DNA of 64,000 nucleotides from Oscheius sp. JU75 (Eukaryota; Nematoda; Chromadorea; Rhabditida; Rhabditidae), in contig JASJZC010000006.1 in NCBI GenBank assembly GCA_037178855.1, forward strand, positions 2,790,001 through 2,854,000, read 5' to 3'. Position numbers and translations under genes: made by a program. Below the pieces are notes generated by a model. The model saw only the letters and a program-made list of their open reading frames with translations. It was not told where the DNA came from and ran no database searches. This document shows, piece by piece, positions 21,161-32,900 of the stretch; position 1 is the stretch's first letter, and each line of letters opens with the position of its first letter.

Positions 21161-21895
21161 ATGAAAAATCACGTGACTGAAGCTCCAGGAGACGTAGAAA
21201 TGCTGTCGTTGGAACGCAGCTCTTCTTCAAGTAGACCAATTTCTGAGACTGCGGAGTATTCTCGTTCAAGTCTTGATCTTCCGGATTGTAGTAGAGCATA
21301 TACCGAGACGTGTCCCTATACTCCATCAGGTAGTCAGGTACATAATTTTCGTTGAAGGGGGTCTTGTCAAACTATTCCAAGCATTCAGTAGTGACATTTG
21401 CTTGGGCACAGTATATCGTCCTCGCTACTTGATAGCACCGCTTTCTTCATGTACAGCATTTTGTTATAAAAGTGACGAAATTTGCCCTAGTTGTATTGTA
21501 GTCATCGTACACCTTCTCGTCGGTTGCTACTGTCTCAGCGATTAAAGTGGTGAAACTACTTTTTTCAGAACTCTAAAACATTGGGTGTCTTTCTGTCTGT
21601 CCCACTATATTTTTGTGTCAGTAGTTTTCCGTGTCTTTCCTATGGTATTTCAGGTAACTGGCCACAGAATAACGGTATGAGACAACCTGAACAATGCACC
21701 GATTCTCCTGGACTGTGGATCGAACAGCTGACTACTCAAATGGCCATGCAAGAAACCCGAGAGTCGACTGAGAGATGCAACCACCGAAGTCTAAACCCTG
21801 CGACCTCTTCGTCTTCGTCTCCCAATAAATACCGTACAAAGGATCTGGTCTTCACTGGAACGGGAATACGCTCCACTGCACTTTTGTCGAAATAA
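21161..21895 (+). CDS. Small Ser/Thr-rich protein with a 16-nt micro-exon
   Basis: Three exons join in phase: 21161-21337, 21569-21584 (16 nt) and 21654-21895, giving 144 aa. Without the micro-exon the flanking exons are out of frame; with it the frame is restored, and both of its borders are canonical (TTTTTCAG acceptor, GTGTCT donor). The product is polar with serine runs (SLERSSSSSRPISE and PATSSSSSPNK), and has no signal peptide or membrane span. No family is recognised. It may be an intrinsically disordered regulatory protein. Confidence 0.5.
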
Positions 21896-22059
21896 TCTTT
21901 GAATGTCTCGAACTTACTATAAAATCACAATCAAATGCTCAACTTTCGTTTTCTAAGATGCCTTTTATGTGTTTCACTTTGACCCAACCTTTGTTACAGA
22001 ACATGTTTCAACCCACGAACAGAGGTCCCTCTTCAGATTTCAAAAGTCACAACAAGAAA

Positions 22060-22305
22060 TCCGCTTGTTTAGGAGCTATTCCCTTCTGTCTGACGAACAC
22101 ACCCCAGTCCTGCTTGACTTTCAATTGCGCTAATCACGTCTACGGTATTACCAGTCATCCTCTGGACAAGAACAAGACTCCGGGCGGCTCGACTGGAGGA
22201 GAAGCTGCCCTGATTGCTGCGGGTGGTTCGCTATTAGGAATTGGTGGGGATGTGGGAGGATCCATCAGGGTGCCGTGTCATTGGACAGGTCTTGTGGGGC
22301 TGAAG
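22060..22305 (+). pseudogene. Amidase-signature (FAAH-type) gene fragment
   Basis: One exon-like segment ending at a GTGAAG donor encodes CLGAIPFCLTNTPQSCL and NCANHVYGITSHPLDKNKTP, then the amidase signature GGSTGGEAALIAAGG followed by GIGGDVGGSIRVP. In FAAH-like hydrolases the catalytic triad is Lys-Ser-Ser. The nucleophile Ser (GGSIR) is present and the GGSSGGE motif reads GGSTGGE. No exon with the catalytic Lys and no C-terminal exons were found within several kb. I therefore read it as an isolated remnant, although distant exons cannot be excluded. Confidence 0.6.
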
Positions 22306-23177
22306 GTGAAGGGAAAATGTACGATAACGACGTTTTATTGAAGTTTCTCTAAAGGCAACAGTATTTACTATTTTGTTGAAACATTCAAGAGCAGCGAAGC
22401 CCAATGTCATCGAAACTGACTTAAATGCCTTTGATTAGATTTCTTGGTGAAACAAAACTTACAATTTCTTGAGATTGGCTGAAGATCTGTCTATGCTCGA
22501 AGAAAGCTGTTTATCAGCAATGTAACCGCTGTATTGACTTTTCGCAAAAACAGCACTACTTGCAAGTTCTGTGAAAGATATTTGCTCACAACGAAAGAAG
22601 GAATGAAACTAACCTTAGAATTAGGAAGTTCATTGCGAGCTGTACTTGACTGCTAGATTGGATGATTGGTGAAGAATTGAAAATCCAGTACTTTTCTTAG
22701 AACCGACTGAAAGTTTGTTCGATAACTTCCACGCTGCTACTGCGCTTTCCGTTAAAAAAAAAACCAGCCCCATTTATGCAGCCGTTGAAGTTTTGTTGTT
22801 TTGTTCGAGTCTCCACCATCCCCGATCGAAATCCTCGTGGACTGTTGTAGTCTATAACGTTTGACTTAGGCTCTTCATGGAGCAAAAGCAATAACTTTCT
22901 GTAATTTTTTGTAATCGGTAACTTTCTGTAATCGGCGTCGCAAGACCCCACAGGAGCTTGACTCACAGAGCATCCGTGGCTTTGACGGCTCGCAGAGTCC
23001 TTGTGCTCGAAACGACGGAGAGCGTCTGGTAGACTTACTCTCGGAAGAGGCAGCAATTAGAGAACTGCAGTTTTCAGAACAAGTTCAATTGTTCAATCGC
23101 AATTAGAAAACCTTGAAATTACAAAAAGTTTCCTTTATTGCTTCAGTCTGCCCCCAGCTGGACGACAGGATTTGGAG
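22306..23177. other. Spacer upstream of the receptor gene
   Basis: No further amidase exons recognised; must contain the promoter of the receptor-like gene. No clear TATA box was seen. Confidence 0.4.
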
Positions 23178-26100
23178 ATGCTCTACAGAGTCCGTTCTCT
23201 TCTTCTCCTACTTCTACTGCTCTACACATGGACGAGCGACGGATTACCGACACTAGGAAGACAGTCTAATGCGACGACATGGACTACGAGTAGCCTCACC
23301 AAGACACAGACAGGAAAGTACGATGGTTAGTGGTTTACACCGTGACAGAGACAGATTACAATGATTTCTGTTCCAGATTGCGACTTCTCCTTCAACCCGT
23401 TGACGGCGGAGCAGGCTGGCAGGTGTGAGCAGCTGATGAAGGCGGACAAAAGAGCATTTCCGAAGATGAATGCCTATGGAGTTTTGAATTTGAGCAATTT
23501 GACGGAGAAACAAGCCGAACCATTGCTTCGGGCCCCGCGGATCCAGGCGAACAAGATGGCTGTGAAGAATGGGGGCTGGACGATCTTCAATCTGGCATCA
23601 AACGTTACCAACATCCTCTCGGGATCTCCATTCCGTCTGAACCTGGAAAACATGTACAAAATGAAGAGGGTTGATCTCAATGGGAAGGAACCGAGGAATG
23701 GCTACAATCTTACCATCATCAACTGTCCGATGCTGAAACAGGAAAACTTGAACGAACTGAAGAAGAAGGCTAAAGTGAGCAATATTGCTCCGGCCGGCGG
23801 TGAGTTATTGTCTCACGTCTCCCTGTCTTCCTGTTCCCAGTGCGTTTCACACCCTTTTTAGCATGCAAAGAACTAGTTCGCAATTCGTGCAAGAGCTACT
23901 ACGGAACAAATCTTCTGATAGACAAGGATACCAGCTTTGACCTTCCTCCAAGGTTTTTTGTTGTCCCAGAAGACTTTTGTCTCTCCATCGTCAACATGAC
24001 ACTCCCCACGATGGCGCTCATCCAGTTGCCGAAGAAACCAGTCCGAAACTGTGTCATTCGCTTCGAGAACAATTTGAGACAATGCCCTAGTCAAGAAGAC
24101 GCGATGGGTTGGATCTCAACCTATGGATTCAGTATCCCAGTAAATGGTCCCGGATGCTGTAAGTCTAAATCTAATTCCTACACGAAACAAAATTTAGCCT
24201 TTACTTGCAACCAATCGGAGCTGTTCAACTCGAACAAGACATGCCGCTTTTTGAGAGGAGGACTTGTGATTCAAGGCGACAATATAAACAGGACACTCTA
24301 CGCAAAGCGGCTGCCTTGGCTCTACGAGATTCGAGACGGCTATCTGGAGATTCGCGACACGACAAAAGTTGACATCGGCTGGTTCACGCGTCTTATCAGA
24401 ATCGACAGCTCACACCAGGGAGGGGCCATGCGGATCCAGAACACGACCATCGGCATATGGAAAATGACCTTGCTCGCTATTCATGGAAAGAATAAGACGA
24501 TCGTTTTCGAGAACAATCCGAGGTTGCAGTTAACCCCGGAACAAGAAAAAAGCCTGACGGAACTGTCCGGAGCGAAGTTCTACTGGGATCTGAAGAGACC
24601 GACGGTGACTAACAGCACAGGCAGTACGATCAGTACAAGAATGGGTACAGCAGCGGCTACGGAAGCTTCTACACCAGGGGTCTCAAGGGCCGTTACCTCT
24701 TCGGATAAGGATACAAATGAAAGCACTGATCTTCAAAAGAAACTGTCAAGTGAGCGTCTAACTTCCATATTTCCATTAAAACATTTCCAGCATCCTATGG
24801 GGCCGGAATCGTCGTGACTATCGTCATTGTAGTTGTCCTGTTCATCAGCATCGTCGTCCTGCTCTCCCTCTTCTGCTGGGCCCGTTTTCGTTCTTTCTTC
24901 CTCCCGCCCATCCCTCGACTTCCGCTCCCGAAGTACAGTCTTCTTCTCAACCTCGCGGACGAGATTCTCGAGATGAATCCGCTGGAATGGCGTCGGCTGG
25001 CGCACCACGAAGCTGTCTCGATGGGAAGCCGTCTTTCAGCACAGGAGGAGCTCAGGCTGCGAAGTCAGTACAGCAAGTTTGTGGAAGAGGCCGAGAAGTC
25101 GCACATTGCTGTCAGTGTCAGACCGCCACCGGACTCGAACAATTGGGAACTATTTAAGGTTGGTTTTGATGGGGAGATAGAGACACAGGGAGACAGACAG
25201 AGATAGAGTGTTAGAGAGACAGATGGGAAGAGGCATAAAAAGACAGTGAAACAGGCAGAGAGGAGAGAGTGATATAGAAGAAACCTATAGTAATAGAGAG
25301 ACAGAGAGAGAAACGATTTCTTTGTTCAGACGTTCAAGCAGTTCTACGAGGAAAACCACGGCGAGGCCCATCTGATCCTGCTCAGTCGCTACAAAGACCC
25401 TACAAAGACGTGTCCTCTTCTCTCGACCGAAATGGGAACAAAGGAAGTGATATCGGGATATACGGAGGAGAAAGTCTTGTCCAAGACGAAGAGCAAGTCG
25501 ATTTCCACGACGACGATCACACCTCATGGTGGACAGTACGAGATCTCGACCACGCTGGTCTCGAAACAGACTCTGGACGATGACATTCAGCTGTCAAAGT
25601 ACAGAATGAGTCTGAGTCACGATGCAGACGGATCCCCCTGGAAGTTTTTCTTTTCTCTCAAGCTGGTTCACTTCCACGCCTGGAACGAGGGAGCCAGAGA
25701 CGCGACGAAGATTCTAAAGATGATCGCCTACGGGAAGCAGAGAACTGGCTGGAGGAAGCTACTGTTCGGTAGAGTGAAGAGACCGGTACGTCTTTCTCTA
25801 TCTCTCTGTCTCTCGGTCTCCCTGCCTTGCTGTCTCTCTGTGAACTAAAGTTTTTCAGGTCTTTATGACCTCGACTCCGAGCCAATCCTACGTGGTCATG
25901 ATGCTGACGGCCGTCCTCTACCACGTCACCGATCCGACCTATCCATCGATGAGAATGAGCGAGATGCGTCAGCTGGTTTTCATCCTCCTGGGAAGCAGCT
26001 ATACCCAGCCCGAGTCGCTCGTCTTCCTCTTCCACGCGATCCTCAGCTGGGCAGCCGAGGAAAAGTGCATCCCGGCCGACCGGATCCAAGCCTTCGAAGA

Positions 26101-26443
26101 CTTCCAGTACATTGTCGAAAAGATCGCCGCATACAAGGCCATCAATCCAACGACGCTCTTCTTCGAGCCGAGTGACCTGAATCTAGCCGAGGATGTCAAT
26201 CAGCGTGTGCAGAACAGCGTCGTCTTGAAGAAGATGCTCGAGTCGGAAGCCGCAGCGAGCGAGAAGAATGTACCAATGGATTCGGTCGAAACTATCGAAA
26301 GTGTGATGAAGGCGCCGCGACGGTTCCAGGCAGTGGCCACAATGTCGCTGGACAAGACTCTGGACAAGATGACGTCGGCGGAAAAAGCTACGCAGATGAC
26401 GATGCCCTCCTCTTCGAAGAAGGACAAACCTACTCAGCCATAG
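23178..26443 (+). CDS. Receptor L-domain transmembrane protein with catalytically dead tyrosine-phosphatase domain
   Basis: Seven exons join in phase to 942 aa: 23178-23325, 23377-23799, 23862-24158, 24198-24749, 24791-25158, 25330-25785 and 25859-26443. A signal peptide (MLYRVRSLLLLLLLLYTW) leads a Cys-containing ectodomain. Its second half fits a receptor L-domain, as in insulin/EGF receptors: CRFLRGGLVIQG, GYLEIRDTTKVDIGWF, ENNPRLQLT. A Ser/Thr-rich stalk and one span (IVVTIVIVVVLFISIVVLLS) follow. The cytosolic part aligns with a PTP domain: LSRYKD (pTyr loop KNRY), FHAWNEG where PTPs have WPDxG, RPVFMTSTPSQS where they have the HCx5R loop, then SLVFLFHAIL for the usual YIFIHDAIL. The catalytic Cys, Arg and WPD Asp are all missing, so it should be a pseudophosphatase, perhaps phosphotyrosine-binding or scaffolding. 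Ligand unknown. Confidence 0.8.
25165..25320. repeat. Intronic GACAGAGA microsatellite
   Basis: Long imperfect tract of gagaca/gacaga units filling most of the intron before exon 6 of the receptor gene. The next intron carries the complementary ctctgtctctc motif. Confidence 0.65.
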
Positions 26444-26920
26444 AAGAAGACGACGACTGGAATAGAGGGAGGCGAAAGGAGATAAAGATGAAAATAGCTA
26501 GGTGGGCTGTCTCTAATTGGAGGAGAAGGTAGTTTTGAGCCAGATATGTCTAGTCTCCTTGTAATCATTCATCTCTGTTCATCTGTACCTCTTCTTTGAC
26601 TTCAATGCCAGTTTACCAAGTCTGTTCCTGTCACCCTGTCAGTGTTTCTGTAATTGTGTACCAATAGTCCCTGTCTCGAACCCTTTGTGTTGATACTCTC
26701 CTGTCACTCTGTCAGCGGTTTCATGTTTCTCTTTCTAAGAGAATTAGAACTTTGTCTATGTCTCTGTCAGTCTCTGTCTCTCTGTGAAAATGACCCTTGC
26801 CAAACAAAACAAAGTCCATCTGACTCTATGACTCATACAAACTCTGTATCTTCGCAACATGATCTGACATCTGTCCTTGCTCCACGTTCTCTTGTTCTGT
26901 TCAATCCGCTTGTCAACAAA
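26444..26920. other. Convergent intergenic region
   Basis: Lies between the stops of the receptor gene (plus) and IFT172 (minus). It holds two ctctgtc-type tracts. No clear AATAAA was seen for the receptor gene. Confidence 0.5.
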
Positions 26921-26926
26921 TTTATT
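26921..26926 (-). terminator. Poly(A) signal AATAAA of IFT172
   Basis: Minus-strand AATAAA about 31 nt downstream of the IFT172 stop codon. Confidence 0.75.
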
Positions 26927-26956
26927 GGCCTTCCCTTGCCCTTCCAGACATGTTGA

Positions 26957-29900
26957 TCACAGAGCCATAGCCAGAGGGCTCTTGGCCCACTTTGAGATGA
27001 AGTCTTGCGCATCCAGAAGCTGGTCGGACTGACTCGTCTTCACGATGATCAGGAACCGATTGAGTTCTTCCCTGTCAGCCACGAGATCTCCAACTCGGAC
27101 AGAGGAATTGACCACGGGATAACCTGAATCTTGTGGTCATCTCTGTCTCTCTGTCACTGCTACTCTACCTGTGATGATACACGGTTCGTAGGTCCTTCCT
27201 CCATCAATCAGTGAAGCCTCGAAAACCCCTCTTTTGTCCAAAAGGAGCTCTCTTTGGGCTGCATCGTCCACCGAGGTGGCCAAAACCCATTCTTTGATTT
27301 CTTCGTGTTCTGAGGACTGAAACCTTCCAATTCTTGGCATTACTTTGGCAAACTACATCTGTCCACTGAGCCTGAGGAAGTTCAATCTCCGTCGGAATGT
27401 CTGTCCCCTCAAAAGCCGTGTAGTCTACGAGCTCGGCATTTCCTGAATCTTTTGTGTTTCATCATTTCATTAATAGAAGGGAGAGTCATAGTTTCTCAAT
27501 AAAAAGGCTTCTTTTGTTTCCCCACCTTCATCAATAGCATCCACCAGATCCAAATAGTGGTTCAGAAGAACAAAGGCCACGTTCTCATACCCTTGATCGA
27601 ATTCCTAAACTGTTTTTATACAAAACCAGAAAAATGAACCTACCTTGGCTGCCACACCAGCCTCGTAGAAGATCCTATCAACTGGTAGAATGTCAGTGTA
27701 CCGCAGCAAAGAGAGAGATTGTTTCAGGCGGAGACGGGGAGCGTCAGAGGATTCGGAGAGCTAAAGTTTGTAGATTTCTGATAGCCTGATATGCTGTCAA
27801 ATGGGTTTGATTTTGCACCTCGTTCTTTTTTGGGTAACAGAAGGGACATACTAGAGCTTGGAGTAAATGATAAAATTTTCTGCGTCGCATTATCAAATAA
27901 ATTTTTTTGGCTGTTTTTCAACGTATTTGTAATGCATTTTTGACAGAGGTTTTAATCACTGGTTGCCCCGAATGCTGCTAAGTTCTAAATCTAGATATCG
28001 TCCTAGCGTTTATCACAAACAAACCTCTTCTATCTAGTCTCATGCTCAAAAATTTCTGAAAGTACCAGAGTTTAGAGTGAATAGCACATCTCCTATCGTA
28101 AAACTGTTCAAAACTTTAGACTATGTTCAACATACGGGTATAAATTTATGGCGCATATGAAAATCGCTAAAGATAACTTATGTTCTCTGAATGTTATTGA
28201 ACATCGACACGTCTTCATATTGATTCTTTGAACAAAAGTAGAGTATAGCTATTTGCAGTGAAACACAAACAGCTCAAAGTATGTTCAAGTCCGGTCACTG
28301 GGTGAAAAAACTTCAGATAAGTCTGACGCAACTGTAGGTAACTAAAAAGTCGTGCTACACGCTTTTTTTATTTGAAAAGGATTCTAGGAACACTGATAGG
28401 GTTCTCTGGAGGAACAAGGAAAAAGCGTAAACTAAAAAACATTAGTAAGTCCAAAACCACTATCTATATTTTAGTGTCCAGTTTCTATTAACCAGTTTCT
28501 AAACCTTACTTTATGAAACTTGTGCTCAATCCCCAAGCAGTACCCATATTTTTTGCTTCGACTGTTCCCTGCTCACCTCCAAAGCACTCCTAAGCGCCAT
28601 AAGATTCAAAGCCTGAACGAATCTCTCAAAGGCCTCCAAGTACTGAGAGTCGTCTCGTCTCATCGAGTCCACGATGTTCATGAACAGATTCCGGACCGGG
28701 GCTATCCGGTCATACTCCTGTTGAGGCGAGTCCCGTTTGTGTTCGGTAGCCTGTTCCAGAATGGCTCTATAGAGGTTGAAGTTGGCCGGATTCGAAGAGG
28801 CTCCATATTTTTCGAAGACCTTCATCAGCTTGGAGAAGTCACCATGCGGAAGGAGCTCGGCTGCGTACTGGGCCACATATTTGTCCAGAAGCGGTCCGTG
28901 CTGGAATGGCTCTATGTTTCAGCACTTTTCGGATCTTACCTTGGTCTGTTTAGCAGTGTCGAGAGCCTTCTCCCATTGTCCTCTCTCGATCAGTAGGTCG
29001 ATGGCCGAAATGACGTCGACGTCTATCAGTTCTCCGAGTCGGCCTTCGTTTCTTAGACTCTCTTTGTAGGCTGCTTCGATTTCTGGGATCAGAGCTGGTT
29101 GGTATTCTGCGGCGATCTGAAGAATAACATGCCTCCCTGTCTCTCTGTCTCTTTGTACCTGTTTAGCCTTGGACCACTGCTGCGCCTTGCAGAGAGCCTG
29201 AACAGCTTTGGGAGTGTTGCCCATAGTCAAGAGAAGTTCTGCAAGTTTTTCGAAGAGTCCAATCTCTTCAAGACGCTCGATTAGCTGCTCCAGTAGCTAA
29301 AACTTAGTTAGGCTATCCCATCGGATTCAAACCTGTTGATCTCCACCAATCAGGAACCGGATAGCGATGTCAGCTGCCTTCTGGGTACACTGTCTGACCA
29401 GTTCCATGTTTTCTGTCGATTCGGGAGACACCTAAAAGCTTTTTTCGTGATCGCTCAATCAAACAACAATGGAAAGGATTTCCACCTATCCATTATCCGC
29501 CCTGACTGCCAAGATTAAACGGCCGACCCTCTTCCACCATTACGTCCACTTCAACGCACTTTTTTCTGACTCAACCCTTACTTTCGAGCCTTGCAAAGTT
29601 GTAACTCCTGATCAACTTTGCGAAATGAGTCAAAAACGCTACCTTCGACCCGAAACAACTCGAGAATGAGAACTCGTCCGCCTTCGTGAAAGCACTGACA
29701 AGTTTGGTACTATACTTGACAGGAAGACTCTAATTCTTAACGTGTCAGATTATAGGATTTGATCGAAAAGACTCTTACCTTTGACATGCCAAGTGATACG
29801 TTTGTAATCCTACTGCCAGAATTGGAACTGGGAGTCAGTCAGCTCGCTACGCTCCCAGCAGCACCATGGACAACATTGAGGAGATCGTCAAGAAGAACTT

Positions 29901-32900
29901 CTCCGCTACTGGCGAACTGCAGACATCGAAGAATAAGAAGAACGGATACGATGAAGTGCCGCTGGATTGGGACGAGGACGAAAGCAAGAAGAGCGAGAAG
30001 AAGGACAAGATGCTCAAGACGGAAGAGGATGCCAAGCCGAAGTCGATCGAGTCGAAGAAGACAGAAGAGCTGCCCAAAAAGGAACAGAAGAAGCCGGAAG
30101 AGGCCAACAAGAAGGAGCTGAACGGAGTAGAGAAGCCGAAGGAGCTGTCAAGGCAGGAAGAGAAGCGGCGCGTCCAGAAGAACGCAATGTCGACGACCGT
30201 CGCCCCACCCGCGCCCAAGAAGAACAAGTGCTGCTGCAGCCTCATGTAGAAAAGTTTTCGCGCAAGAAAGATCTATGAATAAATAGTTTCACTTGCATTG
30301 TTCTTTCTTTTCCAGCTACTCTTTTTATTTCTCTTCTTGCGCCTCTTCTTGTCTCTCTGGTATCGTCTCGTCTACTGCAGTCTTCTTGTTTTAATCTCTA
30401 CTATCTAAAGCGCGATGGTTTCTGTGGAGACCTCTGCCTGTTTGATTTGTCCGTGGCCACAAAACAGAAGCAAAACAAAAAGCTGAAAAAACGTTTTTGT
30501 TGTTGTTGCAAATTATTGCGTCTAATTGAGTTGGACAAAAACTTAGAAATGTGACGACGAATTTTGTTTCTCTTGGGCAGAACGAGTACGACAGAGACCG
30601 AGAAACAGAGCGACACACATACAGAGAGGCAGAGACAGGGACTGAAAAACGGAAGGACAGACATAGAGACATAGAAACAGGCACGTACAAAGAGATACAG
30701 AGAAATAAGGACAGAGAGACAGGGGGAAGGCGAGACAGAGACACAGCGAGAAAGATAGACTGAGAAGCGCTTAACGACCTAGCTCTAGATCATCTTGCGA
30801 TTCTAGTTTTCACTAACATTATGCTCTTTCCCCTGCCCTCCATGCTTTTACTCCCTTTGTTCCAATGAAAACCAACCTTCAAATAGGTTTGGACAGCCCT
30901 GGCCCAGTCGGACTGTGCCTCGAAGTCCTTCGCCTGTTGTACATAAGAGTCAACTCCTCTAGCTCCACTTCGCAGTTCGGCCTTGTCGTACTCTTCCTAA
31001 ACTTATGGAGTTGCAGCTCTTTCCGAGCAAACGGAACCTGTAACTGTGGAAGCTGATTAGGAAGGAACTCCTTGGCGATTCTCAAGGCGTCAGGCCACAT
31101 TCCTTGTTCTTTGAAGTATCTAAAGGGAGCAAATTTGGGATATTCTAAGAAAAGTGACCTCAGAATGATGTCTGGACGATTGGCACGAAGTAGGAAGCCT
31201 TCAGCCTTGCCATGGTCTCCGTCCTTTAGAGCCAAAAGAGCCTGGGTCTCGTAGATTTTCTTCAGAGCGTCAGTTGAGTGTTCTCTGGAAGATTGGTAAT
31301 GACAAAGAGCCAGAGAGACAGAGAGACGGCAACAGCTACCACTCACTTTGCAATTTTCTCCGCCTCGGCAAAATCTTCCACATGAAGGTACATTTCCACC
31401 GCCTCTGTTGGAAAGCCGCCCTCAATGTAATGTCTGGCAGCCTCGTCCAGCTTCCCAGCGTCTTCCAACTGATGTGCCATATTCTTATGAACTTCAGGTA
31501 GTCGATCCTTGGCTCCGAGCTTGGCCAAATCGAAGGCAAAGTCGTGGGATCTGAAGTACTTCCTGGCTTCAGCAAAAATGTAAAGCTACCCTCTCTCGAT
31601 CGCTAAATCTATAGCAGTTTGGAGCATTCCATGCTTGTTGAGCAGCTTGACAGCTGCTTCTCCACCGAGACTACTGGCCCACAAGAAGATTACCTGAATA
31701 GAGGGCAGTTTTTAGTTAGCTTTGATCAATGTGTCAAAGTTCTCTGATCTTTCACGTACCATCTTAGCAAAAATTCTCAAACTTTAGTGCGGTAGTGCAA
31801 CTTTGTATAATCATCACAAAGATAAAAATGTTTCAAGCTATGGCTTAGCTCAAATCTTGGAGGTATTCGATTATTCAATCGAACAATCCCCCACCTGTTT
31901 CTGAGAATTCTCATTTCCTTCGCTCTTGGCCAGTCGGAAAGCATCATTCCACATGTCTTGTGAGCGATACATGTTGATAGCCGCCTAAATTTTGCTTCAA
32001 AACCTGGTATAAACACAGTTCTACCTGCCAGTCCTCTGCCTTCAAGTACTCTTCCTCTGCCGCCTTAAAGTCTCCCCTCTCCTCGTGTTCCATTCCTAGA
32101 CGCTTGTGGGTTTCCTGTTGTTTTTAACTTTTGTTTCAAGGGAACTAAATACCTGGACATGTTCTCCGTGGTATCGTTCTACTAGTCGGACAACATCCTC
32201 ATTTCTTGTAGCTGCCATGTACATCTTGATGGCTCGTTCGGAGAGACCAATGGAGATGTAAAGCTGGAAATTAGATACTGTCTCTGTCTCTTTGTCTCTG
32301 TTAACCGACCTGTTCAGCCTCAGTCAACCGTCCCTGTTCTTCCAGTTCCGCTGCCTTCCTCTCATATATTCCATGGGTTTCTTCTTTCCCGAGGAATTCG
32401 ACCGACAGCTGAAATTTTTTTTTTGGTGAAATATGAAAACAATGGGTGAAGCATTATCAATTTTGCAGTATGAAGAAAAGAACTGTTTAGTTTCAGATTT
32501 AGAAAAAGACGAAGCAATTGTTTTGTTAGTAAGCTCTTCTACCGACTCATTTGTGGCTCACACTCACCCTGTAAGCATCAGCCCACTTGTTGTTCTTGAT
32601 GTACATAGTTATAGCGTCATTTGGCAGGTCGGCTTCAATGAATAGACGCTCGGCTCTCTGAAATACTCACTCGTTGTTTCAAAAAAAGTGAGAGTAAGAA
32701 AGTTCCCACCTCATAGTCTCCTACTGAAGCATAATGATCAGCAATCTTTCCGTAATAATCACGACTGGTTCCTTGGTCCTGTAAACTTTGTGTTTTTTAA
32801 GAATTGGGTATAGTGATATCAGTAGTTCTAGAGCCGCTGTACATCTCGTACGTATATCAGTTTTTTGAAGAATTTTTTTTTGCTGTTTCAAGATACCTGA

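Noticed and set aside
22697-23056. Minus-strand frame of 119 codons before the receptor gene
   Set aside because: No recognisable domain; it contains a short direct duplication (taactttctgtaat) and lies in the probable promoter region.
24814-26089. Antisense frames inside the receptor gene
   Set aside because: They mirror highly biased codons of the plus-strand exons and break at the exon borders.
30391-30763. Long open frames on both strands full of RDRET or SLCLS repeats
   Set aside because: They are translations of the GACAGAGA microsatellite in an IFT172 intron, not genes.
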